From a virus: a DNA stretch of 35,795 bases. The notes beneath the pieces are model-generated. The model was given only the letters and a program-made list of their open reading frames with translations, was not told the origin of the DNA and did no database searches. Of this stretch, positions 28,546 to 35,166 are shown one piece after another (positions within the stretch are counted from its first letter, which is position 1; each line of letters begins with the position of its first letter). The stretch lies in IMG/VR virus record IMGVR_UViG_3300041412_000011, positions 1-35,795 of that record, one strand, 5' to 3'. The position numbers and the translations under genes were made by a program.

Positions 28546-29432
28546 GACGGGTACTCGTTCCACTCGCGGCCGTCGAGTTCGCGGCCCGCAGCTTTCTTGC
28601 CCGTGCAAGCGACGACTTCGGGACGTAGCCGCTGGAACTCGTCAGAGTGCAAGCCCGCGGCGCGAACGGCTTCCTCTAGGTTCCACCAGTTCCACAGTCG
28701 CCCGTCGTTCGTGAGCACGTCGCCCCGCATGCTGGCCCCGTTGTGACTCGGGTAGGAACCGTGGTGCCAGGCTCCCCACTGTTTGAAGTGGAACGGGACT
28801 TTCGCCTCTAGGCATCGGTCGCGGATATCCCGCACCCAGTCAACGTGCATCGGCCTCGCGCCCGGGCCCGACTCACCCCCGACGATCACCCAGTCGATAC
28901 CCGTCAGGTCAAGCGACGGAAGCGGGCCGAGCAGGGGTTCGAGGCTCAGGAAGCGAATGGCCGCGGGGGTGTCGCGCAGGTAGTTGGCGCGGAAGGTGTA
29001 AGTGTCGGACTCGATCGACGTGCCGAGCCAAACGTTCGGCTCAACAGTGTTCAGTGGGTCTGAGCAAAGCCGAGCCATCCGCTGCGGTCGCTTGGTAAGA
29101 ATCTGGAACTGGTGCCAGTTCGCCTGGCACATGACCGCCCACACCGACACGATGAAATCGTCTGGCACGTCGGGGTGGAACAGATCGCTCATCGAGTTGA
29201 CGAAGATCCGCCGCGGTCGCTTCCACCGCAACGGCTGGTCCAGGCGCTCGGGCAGGCAGCGAACGGTCCCGTTGAACACGCCATCCTCGGCCAGCCCGCG
29301 GTAGGTATCGCTCAGGTTGCGCGAGGCATAGCGAGCTGCATAGCAGTGATCGCAGCCAGGCGAGACGGCCTTACAGCCGACGATCGGGTTCCAGGTTGCG
29401 TCGGTCCATTCGATCTTCGAACCGTCACCCAT
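28542..29432 (-). CDS. DUF5131 (Gp37/Gp68) family, radical-SAM-like phage protein
   Basis: 296 aa from ATG at 29430-29432, overlapping the previous gene by 8 bp. The start MGDGSKIEWTDATWNPIVGC is the signature of the DUF5131 / phage Gp37-Gp68 family. It is followed by KAVSPGCDHCYA, giving Cys spacing CX6CX2C that probably holds an iron-sulfur cluster. Further conserved parts are FVNSMSDLFHPDVPDDFI, FQILTKRPQRMARL, NVWLGTSIES, RFLSLEPLLGPLPSLDL, WVIVGGESGPGARPMHVDWV and VPFHFKQWGAW. The biochemical reaction of the family is not established to my knowledge. Confidence 0.9.
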   Translation of the reverse strand: MGDGSKIEWTDATWNPIVGCKAVSPGCDHCYAARYASRNLSDTYRGLAEDGVFNGTVRCLPERLDQPLRWKRPRRIFVNSMSDLFHPDVPDDFIVSVWAVMCQANWHQFQILTKRPQRMARLCSDPLNTVEPNVWLGTSIESDTYTFRANYLRDTPAAIRFLSLEPLLGPLPSLDLTGIDWVIVGGESGPGARPMHVDWVRDIRDRCLEAKVPFHFKQWGAWHHGSYPSHNGASMRGDVLTNDGRLWNWWNLEEAVRAAGLHSDEFQRLRPEVVACTGKKAAGRELDGREWNEYPS

Positions 29433-29682
29433 TGGGCTCCCCATATTCGTCGAGAAGAGCCTGGATTCGTTCGGCATCTTCGTTGCAATCGTCGCAATCG
29501 TGGTCTCGGACATTACGAAGCAGGATCGGCAGCGCCTCAGCCACCTTGCGCAGCCGCTTCACCTCACCGATCAGCGCCGGCACGTCGAGCGCGTAGGCGA
29601 TCGCCGCCCCGTGGGTCTGCGCGCTCCTGTCGAGGTCGCACACGCGGTCGTAGCGGCGGTTGATCTCAGTGAGGTCGATCAT
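29425..29682 (-). CDS. Small Ea22-like protein
   Basis: 85 aa from ATG overlapping the previous stop (ATGA). It contains the segment YALDVPALIGEVKRLRKVAE, equivalent to 'DiPaLi.ei..Lr' of Ea22-like phage proteins, and a Cys pair (HDCDDCNED). Short form without the usual N-terminal 'aTpGPW'. Function unknown. Confidence 0.5.
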   Translation of the reverse strand: MIDLTEINRRYDRVCDLDRSAQTHGAAIAYALDVPALIGEVKRLRKVAEALPILLRNVRDHDCDDCNEDAERIQALLDEYGEPNG

Positions 29683-30344
29683 GACTTCACCGCCAGTTGG
29701 TCGATCAGCTGGCGACCTATGAACTCGCAATACAGCGGGGGGATGGCCTGCACGATCTCCGCGCGGGTCATCCAGTCGATGCCCATCGCGGCTTGGTATT
29801 CGGCCTTGGTGCACGGCCGCCGTTTACCGCCGGCCCAGCGTTGGGGCGTGTGGCCGGTGACCGTGATGGCGTTGCCGTTGTGTTGGTGAGGTGGGCGCAG
29901 TTCGGTGGGACCACCGTGCCAACTCGTCTCGAACCACCGTTCGCGCACCAGGTCAGGCAGACCGAACTCGCACCCGCAGAGCCAGAAATCAGCTCGCATC
30001 GGGGCACCGGGAACGTTCTCGATCACCCAGGGCAGGCCCGTGGCAATCAGGAGCGGCCTGGTCGGAGTGAGCAGGTCTTCGTAGTGCTTACCGTAGGTTG
30101 CCGTAGCTGCGAGACCAGCCGAACTATGGGCCTGGCATGGCGGGCTCGCGTGGATGGCGTTGTACAGGGTGCCTCTTTCCTTGATTGCTTGGAGAAAGTG
30201 CAGCGCGTCGCCCTGGTAGAACTCGAACGGGTAGTGCGGCTGGGGGGCAATGTCCACGCCCACCACCTCGAACCCGGCCCGGTGGTAGCCCATCGCGGCA
30301 CCGCTGGCGCCGCAGAACAGGTCGAGCAGGCGGGGCTTGCTCAT
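29679..30344 (-). CDS. C5-cytosine DNA methyltransferase
   Basis: 221 aa from ATG one nt after the previous stop. Motif I MSKPRLLDLFCGASGAAMGY (1-20) with HRAGFEVVGVDIAPQ as motif II. Motif IV is NAIHASPPCQAHSS with the catalytic Pro-Cys. Motif VI is PWVIENVPG. Motif VIII-like RERWFETS follows. At 221 residues it is shorter than typical bacterial Dcm enzymes, but all catalytic motifs up to VIII are visible. This compact form is common in actinophages. It probably protects phage DNA or answers a host restriction system. Confidence 0.88.
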   Translation of the reverse strand: MSKPRLLDLFCGASGAAMGYHRAGFEVVGVDIAPQPHYPFEFYQGDALHFLQAIKERGTLYNAIHASPPCQAHSSAGLAATATYGKHYEDLLTPTRPLLIATGLPWVIENVPGAPMRADFWLCGCEFGLPDLVRERWFETSWHGGPTELRPPHQHNGNAITVTGHTPQRWAGGKRRPCTKAEYQAAMGIDWMTRAEIVQAIPPLYCEFIGRQLIDQLAVKS

Positions 30345-30345
30345 T

Positions 30346-30555
30346 TCATGCGACCGACCAGTACGAGAACACCCCATTGACCTTCTTGCCCTTCCGCGTC
30401 GGGAACAGCGAGGAGTCGGTGAGGCCGTTATTCGTCTTGGCGTGGAACCGACAGCGGCCGCCCTCGTCCACCGCCGCCTGGTTGCATTGGGCCTGGCGCA
30501 GCAAGCCGATCGACTCGACACATCGCCCGAAGCCGTAGTCCTCCATACAGGTCAC
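30346..30555 (-). CDS. Small Cys/His-rich protein
   Basis: 69 aa from GTG overlapping the previous stop (GTGA); an ATG three codons later is an alternative. Sequence FGRCVESIGLLRQAQCNQAA then VDEGGRCRFHAK follows the small phage zinc-binding pattern 'C......C...A...g.rC..H'. The tail is aromatic and basic (KKVNGVFSYWSVA). Function unknown. Confidence 0.55.
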   Translation of the reverse strand: MTCMEDYGFGRCVESIGLLRQAQCNQAAVDEGGRCRFHAKTNNGLTDSSLFPTRKGKKVNGVFSYWSVA

Positions 30556-31352
30556 TCGGCCCCCTCTTTCTCTGCGACCTCGATGACCCGCCGCGCTTGG
30601 GCGGCTATGGCACGAAGCGTCCGGCGGCTGTCGTCCGCAAGGCGCCTGCGTGTCGCCTCTCCTGAGCACCATTGACGCAGGAGCGTCGCCGCTTCTTCCT
30701 GCGACACATGGGCCAAGTCGCGAACGAACCATGATCCGCATAGGTCCAAGCCTGTGAGTGTCGAGAGATCGCGCAGGCGCTGAGCGTCCGCCTTGTTGGC
30801 CTCGGCCTCGCGGGATAGATCGGCGACCGCTTGGCGCTTTAGCCGCTCACGCGCTGCGTCCTCGGCCTCGGTGCGCGCCTGGCGCACGGCGTCCTCGCGC
30901 ATCGTGTCGAGCTTCTTCGCCACTTCCAAGAGCAGGCCGAAGGTGACCTCCGGCTCTTTCAACCGGGCCTTGCGCACGATGTCCATGCGCGTCGTCGTGC
31001 GCGAGCTGGGGACCATCAGGCCCCATCCGTCGGGCAGCTCCTCCTCTTTGACCACGGTGAAATCGGGGACTACCACCCACCAGCGGTGGCAGTACTTCCA
31101 CCAGGTCTCGGCCTTGTCCGCCTGATCCAACTCGTGCAGCCAGTCCGAACGCGAGACCTTGAGTTCGTGGCCCTCGATCGTGTGCCCACGGCTGCGCGTG
31201 AAACCCAGGTACAGGGCGTCGACGCGGCGTCCGCCCGTGCCATAGGACGAGCCGGGGGACTGGACCTCGGCCAGGAAGACACCGCCCGGCAGCGCCTCAC
31301 CGGGCTTGATGTAGTGACGGCGCAGGCGCGCCAGGAGGTCGGGGGCGTTCAC
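30552..31352 (-). CDS. PD-(D/E)XK nuclease-like protein
   Basis: 266 aa from GTG overlapping the previous stop (GTGA). Residues about 20-95 contain GGVFLAEVQSPGSS, RRVDALYLGFTRSRGHTIEG and HELKVSRSDWLHELDQADK. The spaced D...(E)xK (VDALYLG ... GHELK) is the PD-(D/E)XK active site, followed by WWKYCHRWWVVVPDF. The C-terminal half is a long charged coiled coil (VRQARTEAEDAARERLKRQA). Similar MmcB-like or VRR-like nuclease domains are widespread in phages. Role in DNA degradation or repair is inferred. Confidence 0.75.
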   Translation of the reverse strand: MNAPDLLARLRRHYIKPGEALPGGVFLAEVQSPGSSYGTGGRRVDALYLGFTRSRGHTIEGHELKVSRSDWLHELDQADKAETWWKYCHRWWVVVPDFTVVKEEELPDGWGLMVPSSRTTTRMDIVRKARLKEPEVTFGLLLEVAKKLDTMREDAVRQARTEAEDAARERLKRQAVADLSREAEANKADAQRLRDLSTLTGLDLCGSWFVRDLAHVSQEEAATLLRQWCSGEATRRRLADDSRRTLRAIAAQARRVIEVAEKEGAE

Positions 31353-31606
31353 TCCCCACCTCCGAACAACCTCGCCTCGCCCTCCGCCACCTCGGTCCTC
31401 TCCTCCTCCAGGGCGATGACGCGAGAGGCCATGAACACACTCTGGCGCTCCTTGCCCCCGTTCTGATTGACCTCGGTGACCTCGATCATCCCCCGCTTCA
31501 GGTCGTGCTCGACGGAGCGTCCCTTGCGGGTTGCTGTGACCTCGAACTGTCGGGACACGCCAGCGCCCATGTCGACCCAGATGATGATGCGGTCGCCGCG
31601 GCTCAT
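31349..31606 (-). CDS. Hypothetical beta-rich protein
   Basis: 85 aa, ATG overlapping the previous stop. Starts MSRGDRIIIWVDMGAGVSRQ; continues with FEVTATRKGRSVEH. Alternating strands suggest a small beta domain, with an acidic C-terminus. Not recognised. Confidence 0.55.
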   Translation of the reverse strand: MSRGDRIIIWVDMGAGVSRQFEVTATRKGRSVEHDLKRGMIEVTEVNQNGGKERQSVFMASRVIALEEERTEVAEGEARLFGGGE

Positions 31607-31908
31607 GGTTTCTCCTTAGGTGCCGGATACCGCTTTGCTAAATCGAGCCATTCGGTCAGCTCTGAGAGCATCTGACGAACTCCCTTTTCGGTCAGCACCA
31701 CCGTGTTGAAGCCCTCGGGCGTGCTCATGCTCATGCGCAGATAGGGCATGAGCCTGTCGCCAATGGCCTTCGGGTCGTACACGTAGTCGCCGACGTCTGC
31801 AAAATCGACCTCGGACGTGGATGTCTTGACTTTGCGCTTCCACGGGTAGGCAGCAGAGTGCCCGTAGTCGATACACTTCACAGTGCGGGTGGAGCACCAA
31901 ATGCTCAT
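31603..31908 (-). CDS. Hypothetical protein
   Basis: 101 aa, ATG sharing one base with the next-upstream stop... the junction is TAATG at its 5' side and ATGA at its 3' side. Contains MSIWCSTRTVKCIDYGHSAA and a C-terminal helix (VVLTEKGVRQMLSELTEWLD). Not recognised; composition and junctions support a real gene. Confidence 0.55.
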   Translation of the reverse strand: MSIWCSTRTVKCIDYGHSAAYPWKRKVKTSTSEVDFADVGDYVYDPKAIGDRLMPYLRMSMSTPEGFNTVVLTEKGVRQMLSELTEWLDLAKRYPAPKEKP

Positions 31909-32126
31909 TACCCCTCGCCTCCCATCACGAGTTCCAACGTGTAACGCCCGCCACAGCCAGCACTAGAGTGGCGAGCGGCAGGCGCCCATTGCGTGAAGAC
32001 CTCGCCGCAGCCTTTGCAGCGCCAGTCGTAATGCGCCCTCCCCTCCTTGCGCCGCCTGGCGGGGGCTTGCGCGTCGAGCTTGGCGCGGACGGCGGGAGGG
32101 AGGTCGGAGTAGCGGACGGAAGTCAT
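31908..32126 (-). CDS. Small zinc-ribbon-like protein
   Basis: 72 aa from ATG overlapping the previous stop (ATGA). WRCKGCGEVFTQWAPAARHS then SAGCGGRY gives a C-X2-C plus H/C pattern of a zinc finger. N-terminal SDLPPAVRAKLDAQ helix. Function unknown. Confidence 0.6.
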   Translation of the reverse strand: MTSVRYSDLPPAVRAKLDAQAPARRRKEGRAHYDWRCKGCGEVFTQWAPAARHSSAGCGGRYTLELVMGGEG

Positions 32127-32443
32127 TGGTTCGCCACCTCCAAGAGCACATCGGCGTGGCACAAAGCCCACGGAGGGCACCAGCAGACGAGGTCTTTGCC
32201 GTGGAGTTCGGCCCATACGATCTCGGGCGTGATCCCCATGAAAGCAACGCCTTTCTCTATCCAGATCGTCTGGACACCACCTGACAGAAGATCGCGCGCA
32301 TACATGGCGATGACCTGCTCGCGGGAGCCGTCCTTGCCGATCTTGTAGGGGTTGCCCCATTTGGTCGGGCGCCCTACATAGACCGCACCGGTAGGGATCC
32401 TCCAACCTTTCCTACGCTGGCGCTGAATGCGAACGGGACTCAT
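32123..32443 (-). CDS. DUF4326 family protein
   Basis: 106 aa. The sequence follows the DUF4326 pattern closely: VRIQRQRRKGWRIPTGAVYV, then GRPTKWGNPYKIG, and at the end LHGKDLVCWCPPWALCHADV. The conserved CWC...CHAD ending is diagnostic. The function of the family is not known to me. The start overlaps the coiled-coil gene stop (ATGA). Confidence 0.88.
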   Translation of the reverse strand: MSPVRIQRQRRKGWRIPTGAVYVGRPTKWGNPYKIGKDGSREQVIAMYARDLLSGGVQTIWIEKGVAFMGITPEIVWAELHGKDLVCWCPPWALCHADVLLEVANQ

Positions 32444-32625
32444 GACAGTTCCAACTCCAGCTCATTGATCCGGAGTTCCTTCTCAGCGTTGCTTGCCCGC
32501 AGCATCTCTATCTCCCGCCGCAGCTCCGTCACCTGCTCGGCCAGCGCAGCGTTCGCCTCGCACGCCTCGCGCAGCGCACGCTCGACGGTCTCAAGGCGTT
32601 GGGACTTGGGTTCCGTGGTGGTCAT
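32440..32625 (-). CDS. Small coiled-coil protein
   Basis: 61 aa, ATG start, overlaps on both sides by 4 bp. Almost entirely heptad-patterned (LETVERALREACEANAALAE; TELRREIEMLRASNAEKELR). Similar in style to the coiled-coil parts of the Ea22-like proteins downstream of 34 kb. Function unknown. Confidence 0.6.
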   Translation of the reverse strand: MTTTEPKSQRLETVERALREACEANAALAEQVTELRREIEMLRASNAEKELRINELELELS

Positions 32626-33101
32626 GCTGGGCTCGAAACCCGGACGCGGGAGCGGCGACGCTCATTGGCCCGGTTCTTGCATCGGGAACTGCAATAGAGG
32701 TGCCCTCTGGTCCGCTGCGTGAACAGGGTCCCGCATTCGGCGCACGCGATTTCAGGATGGGCAATACCGCGGATGGCATTAATGCGGCGCCAGTTCGCCA
32801 GCCGACGTAGGCGGCGTTCAGGCTCAGGAAGGATCAGGCCATCCTCTTCTAGGTGCAGGCGCGTGTGTTCGCCACGCGTGAGCACCTCAAGGTTCTCAAG
32901 TCGGTTGTCAGCACGATCGTGATTGATGTGATGGACGACGCGACCAAGAGGTAGAGCGACGCCGGCGTCATACACAACGGCTCTGTGCTCCAGCACGTAC
33001 CCGCGTCGAGAGCGAGATCGGTAAGCGAGGGGATGATCAGGACGGTAGACCCAGACATAGCCGAGGGGGCTCACTGTTCGACCCTTGATCCGCGGGGCCA
33101 T
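32622..33101 (-). CDS. HNH endonuclease with C-terminal zinc ribbon
   Basis: 159 aa. HNH core: EHRAVVYDAGVALPLGRVVH, then HINHDRADNRLENLEVLT and GEHTRLH, giving the H-N-H residues of the HNH_3 type. A second metal site near the end, CAECGTLF...LYCSSRCKNR, resembles zinc ribbons added to homing-type HNH proteins. Free-standing HNH genes in phages often act as homing endonucleases. No sign that it interrupts another gene. Confidence 0.85.
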   Translation of the reverse strand: MAPRIKGRTVSPLGYVWVYRPDHPLAYRSRSRRGYVLEHRAVVYDAGVALPLGRVVHHINHDRADNRLENLEVLTRGEHTRLHLEEDGLILPEPERRLRRLANWRRINAIRGIAHPEIACAECGTLFTQRTRGHLYCSSRCKNRANERRRSRVRVSSPA

Positions 33102-33772
33102 CAGGCACTCATCCCAAACCGCACACCCAGCGCGTGGACCACGCGTGCCAGGGGTCGCCCCAGACGCGCAAGTCGTAGGCGTAGAGTTCCAGCGCTGCCC
33201 GGTCCTGTTCTGCCGGTGAGTAATCCGCGGCGATGCCGGGCAGCCCTGTGATCGCCTCGAACGTGGAGTCCATGAACTCGTAGGCTCCCGAGTAAGGCCA
33301 GTTCACGATCTGATAATTGTCCCCAGACTCGTGTCGCCGAATGCAGCTCCACGCCTGAGTCTGAGTACTCGTTGCGTCGGTGAGGCCGTGGGAAGACCCC
33401 GGCGTCCCGGTGGAAACTGGGGCCGGTGTAGTCGTCCTCGTCGTCGCTGAGCTCGTCGAAGCCCGAGTCGAAGAGACCCTCGGGGAAGTCACCCCCGTGG
33501 ACCGGACAGTTGCGGGCGTTGATCTCGCCGCAGACGCAGAATTCCCAGCGCCCGGAAGATGTGACATGCGCCCTGGGAGCACGGGCCGCAGCCACGGCGA
33601 CTCGGCGGTCGTGCCAGCGGCGATTGATGTAGTACGGGATGGTTTCGGGGAGGACACCGCCGAGATTGAACTGCCGCCGCTCCTCCCCTCTGCGCGTGTA
33701 AGCAAGCACGTGCCCATGACCACCAGGGCCACGACCGCCAGCGTCCGCGCCAGGCGGGGGCGCATTACTCAT
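33101..33772 (-). CDS. Overlapping frame with Cys-rich coding signal (nested gene or frameshift)
   Basis: A second frame on the same strand is open over the whole Rpf gene (223 codons from ATG at 33772). Between about 33685 and 33385 its codons end in G or C far more often than those of the Rpf frame. They encode protein-like sequence: RRQFNLGGVLPETIPYYINR, WEFCVCGEINARNCPVHGGD, FDELSDDEDDYTGPSF. Outside that interval the Rpf frame is the biased one. Either a nested gene, two compensating frameshifts, or frameshift translation would explain this. The last part (33340-33101) is Arg/Leu-rich and probably not coding. Confidence 0.4.
   Translation of the reverse strand: MSNAPPPGADAGGRGPGGHGHVLAYTRRGEERRQFNLGGVLPETIPYYINRRWHDRRVAVAAARAPRAHVTSSGRWEFCVCGEINARNCPVHGGDFPEGLFDSGFDELSDDEDDYTGPSFHRDAGVFPRPHRRNEYSDSGVELHSATRVWGQLSDRELALLGSLRVHGLHVRGDHRAARHRRGLLTGRTGPGSAGTLRLRLARLGRPLARVVHALGVRFGMSA
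33109..33765 (-). CDS. Secreted Rpf/transglycosylase-like lysozyme-fold protein
   Basis: 218 aa. The ATG shares one base with the stop of a 29-codon gene (TAATG), which supports this start. N-terminal signal peptide: MRPRLARTLAVVALVVMGTC (basic start, hydrophobic core to residue 22). Residues about 28-135 are Ser/Thr/Pro/Ala-rich. Residues 137-218 match the resuscitation-promoting-factor / transglycosylase-like domain: AWSCIRRHESGDNYQIVNWP with Glu146 as candidate catalytic residue, YSGAYEFMDSTFEAITGLPG, AEQDRAALELYAYDLRVWGD, and W....CGLG. Role in host wall cleavage is likely. The middle region overlaps a second, better-biased frame (see the overlapping entry), so the protein as read may be composite. 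Confidence 0.75.
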   Translation of the reverse strand: MRPRLARTLAVVALVVMGTCLLTRAEGRSGGSSISAVSSPKPSRTTSIAAGTTAESPWLRPVLPGRMSHLPGAGNSASAARSTPATVRSTGVTSPRVSSTRASTSSATTRTTTPAPVSTGTPGSSHGLTDATSTQTQAWSCIRRHESGDNYQIVNWPYSGAYEFMDSTFEAITGLPGIAADYSPAEQDRAALELYAYDLRVWGDPWHAWSTRWVCGLG

Positions 33773-33854
33773 TGGCCTTCCTTCCACAACGCTCGTAGTC
33801 GAAAGCGGACAGGACCTCCTGGGCCGTTGGTGCGGTCGTGCGGGGCGTTGTCAT
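33765..33854 (-). CDS. 29-residue peptide gene
   Basis: ATG at 33852-33854 overlaps the stop of the upstream gene (ATGA) and its TAA shares one base with the Rpf-protein start (TAATG). Encodes MTTPRTTAPTAQEVLSAFDY + ERCGRKANE. The perfect fit between two genes is the evidence; it may also serve translational coupling. Confidence 0.6.
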   Translation of the reverse strand: MTTPRTTAPTAQEVLSAFDYERCGRKANE

Positions 33855-34159
33855 GTCAGCTCCTTCTGGTTGGGTTGGGATAGGGCGTCGAGGGCGAGAC
33901 GAACGCTGTCGTATGCGATGCGCCACTCCTCGTAGCTGATCTCATTGAGGCGCCGTTTGTCGGCAGCAATGAGGAGGTTCGGCACTTCGGAGACCACCGC
34001 CTCCAGCTTGGCGTTCCTGGCTGTCAGCGCCTCGATTCTTGTAAACAGGTAGTCGATATCGGAACACAGACAAACACAGCCCCGAGATATACCAGGATTC
34101 CAGTAGTGGCCATCATCAGCCCGTTTGGTTTTGATCTTCTCAAGTCGTGAGGCGGTCAT
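33851..34159 (-). CDS. Ea22-like coiled-coil protein
   Basis: 102 aa from ATG overlapping the relic stop (ATGA). Contains SRGCVCLCSDIDYLFTRIEA, then LTARNAKLEAVVSEVPNL, and ends VRLALDALSQPNQKELT. The LTARNAKLEAV segment and ALDAL ending recur in the 34526-34918 gene, and the DNA for this segment is a 35-bp near-perfect repeat. Function unknown. Confidence 0.6.
   Translation of the reverse strand: MTASRLEKIKTKRADDGHYWNPGISRGCVCLCSDIDYLFTRIEALTARNAKLEAVVSEVPNLLIAADKRRLNEISYEEWRIAYDSVRLALDALSQPNQKELT
33994..34028 (-). repeat. Dispersed 35-bp repeat, copy 1
   Basis: Near-identical to 34684-34718 (28 bp perfect, one mismatch, 6 more matching bp). Both encode LTARNAKLEAV inside separate genes, 690 bp apart. 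Confidence 0.9.
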
Positions 34160-34197
34160 TGCTCGACCCCCAGGGCGCCCTCGATGACGGCGGTCAC
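34156..34197 (-). pseudogene. 13-codon relic of an Ea22-like gene end
   Basis: GTG overlapping the previous stop opens MTAVIEGALGVEQ and a TGA. The last residues and DNA (TCATTGCTC(G/A)ACCCCCAGGG on the plus strand) repeat the 3' end of the 34526-34918 gene. Looks like the leftover end of a duplicated gene replaced by its neighbour. Confidence 0.5.
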
Positions 34198-34529
34198 GAC
34201 TCGCCTCCAGGGTCCAGCCCTGTGACTTCCTTGAAGGCATCGCCCGACCAGTTGTCGAACCGCTTGCTGTCGATGCGTTCCGGCACGTCGTAGCGGTCGT
34301 GAACGTGGGCGCCGATGTGGGCGGTCTTGAGCACGGCCAGCGCCCAGGCGTGGCCGCTCAGGATCGAATGGAACCGAGTGTGCGCCCAGGCTGCGTTGTC
34401 CATGACTAATGCGCCACAGTCCTCGCAAAGAAGGAGGTGGCTGGTCAGGACAATCTCCTCACCCTCAAGATGACGAAGCCTCGGTTGCCCTAATCGCGTG
34501 CTCAATCTGGCCACCCCTTCGTCGGTCAT
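34194..34529 (-). CDS. Zinc-finger-like hypothetical protein
   Basis: 111 aa from ATG overlapping the previous stop (ATGA). A Cys-His segment, LLCEDCGALVMDNAAWAHTR then FHSILSGHAW, provides C-X2-C and several His ligands. The rest is soluble. Function unknown. Confidence 0.6.
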   Translation of the reverse strand: MTDEGVARLSTRLGQPRLRHLEGEEIVLTSHLLLCEDCGALVMDNAAWAHTRFHSILSGHAWALAVLKTAHIGAHVHDRYDVPERIDSKRFDNWSGDAFKEVTGLDPGGES

Positions 34530-34918
34530 TGCTCAACCCCCAGGGCGTCTAGGGCGGCGCGCAAGTTCTCGAACTCGCAAGGCCACGGGTCGTAATGGAC
34601 GCCGCACCTGATCGGGCTGGTCTCGTCCTCGCCATCCTCTGGCTGCGGGTAGCACTCGAACTCCAACACGGAGGCCGCCTCGGCCACCGCCTCCAGCTTG
34701 GCGTTCCTGGCGGTCAGCTCGTCTATGGCGGCGAGCAGGGCGGGGATGTCCTCTCGGGCGTGGGCGATGAAGTCGGCGTCCTCGTGCGTCCCTTCGTCCA
34801 TGGAGCACAGCGGCCCGTCAGCCCAGTCCACTACCGGAAAATCGCTGTCCGAGTGCTCCCACGGCCCCGGTGTTGCTGCCTCGGCTCGGCGCCCGATCTG
34901 CTCCAAATCCACGCTCAC
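34526..34918 (-). CDS. Ea22-like protein
   Basis: 130 aa, GTG start overlapping the previous stop (GTGA). Classic Ea22-type layout of actinophages: IGRRAEAATPGPWEHSDSDF (residues 8-27), then DADFIAHAREDIPALLAAID and ELTARNAKLEAVAEAASVLE. The C-terminus has several Cys/His (CYPQPEDGED, CGVHYDPWPC). Role unknown; usually an early accessory protein. Shares sequence with 33851-34159. Confidence 0.75.
   Translation of the reverse strand: MSVDLEQIGRRAEAATPGPWEHSDSDFPVVDWADGPLCSMDEGTHEDADFIAHAREDIPALLAAIDELTARNAKLEAVAEAASVLEFECYPQPEDGEDETSPIRCGVHYDPWPCEFENLRAALDALGVEQ
34684..34718 (-). repeat. Dispersed 35-bp repeat, copy 2
   Basis: Partner of 33994-34028, inside the Ea22-like gene. Confidence 0.9.
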
Positions 34919-35166
34919 GCCGCTCGCCTCCTAGCCGCCCTCCGCGCCTGGCGCGCCAGCGCGCCCTCGGGCTTGTGCTCACGCTTCTCCACCGCCCACC
35001 CCAACGCCACGGCGCCGACGACGACCCCCACCCCCACGGCGACGAGGCCTGCGGGCGCGAAGACGGCGAGGACACAGACCAGGGCGCCCGCTATGAGCGT
35101 GGCGGCGAAGACGCGGATCGGGCCGGGATTGGTGGGGGCGACGCGGCCGGTGATGTCGTGGGTCAT
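34915..35166 (-). CDS. Small membrane protein with two helices (holin-like candidate)
   Basis: 83 aa from ATG overlapping the previous stop (ATGA). Two hydrophobic segments lie close together: IRVFAATLIAGALVCVLAVF and GLVAVGVGVVVGAVALGWAV. A strongly basic tail follows (ARQARRAARRRAA). Both ends would face the cytoplasm. Size, two helices and basic tail fit small holins, but many phage membrane proteins look like this. The secreted Rpf-like protein is 1.2 kb downstream. Confidence 0.6.
   Translation of the reverse strand: MTHDITGRVAPTNPGPIRVFAATLIAGALVCVLAVFAPAGLVAVGVGVVVGAVALGWAVEKREHKPEGALARQARRAARRRAA

Noticed and set aside
28542-28600. HNH gene or other element interrupting a gene (intron or intein signs)
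   Set aside because: No split gene was seen; the HNH gene at 32622-33101 is bounded by coupled intact genes.
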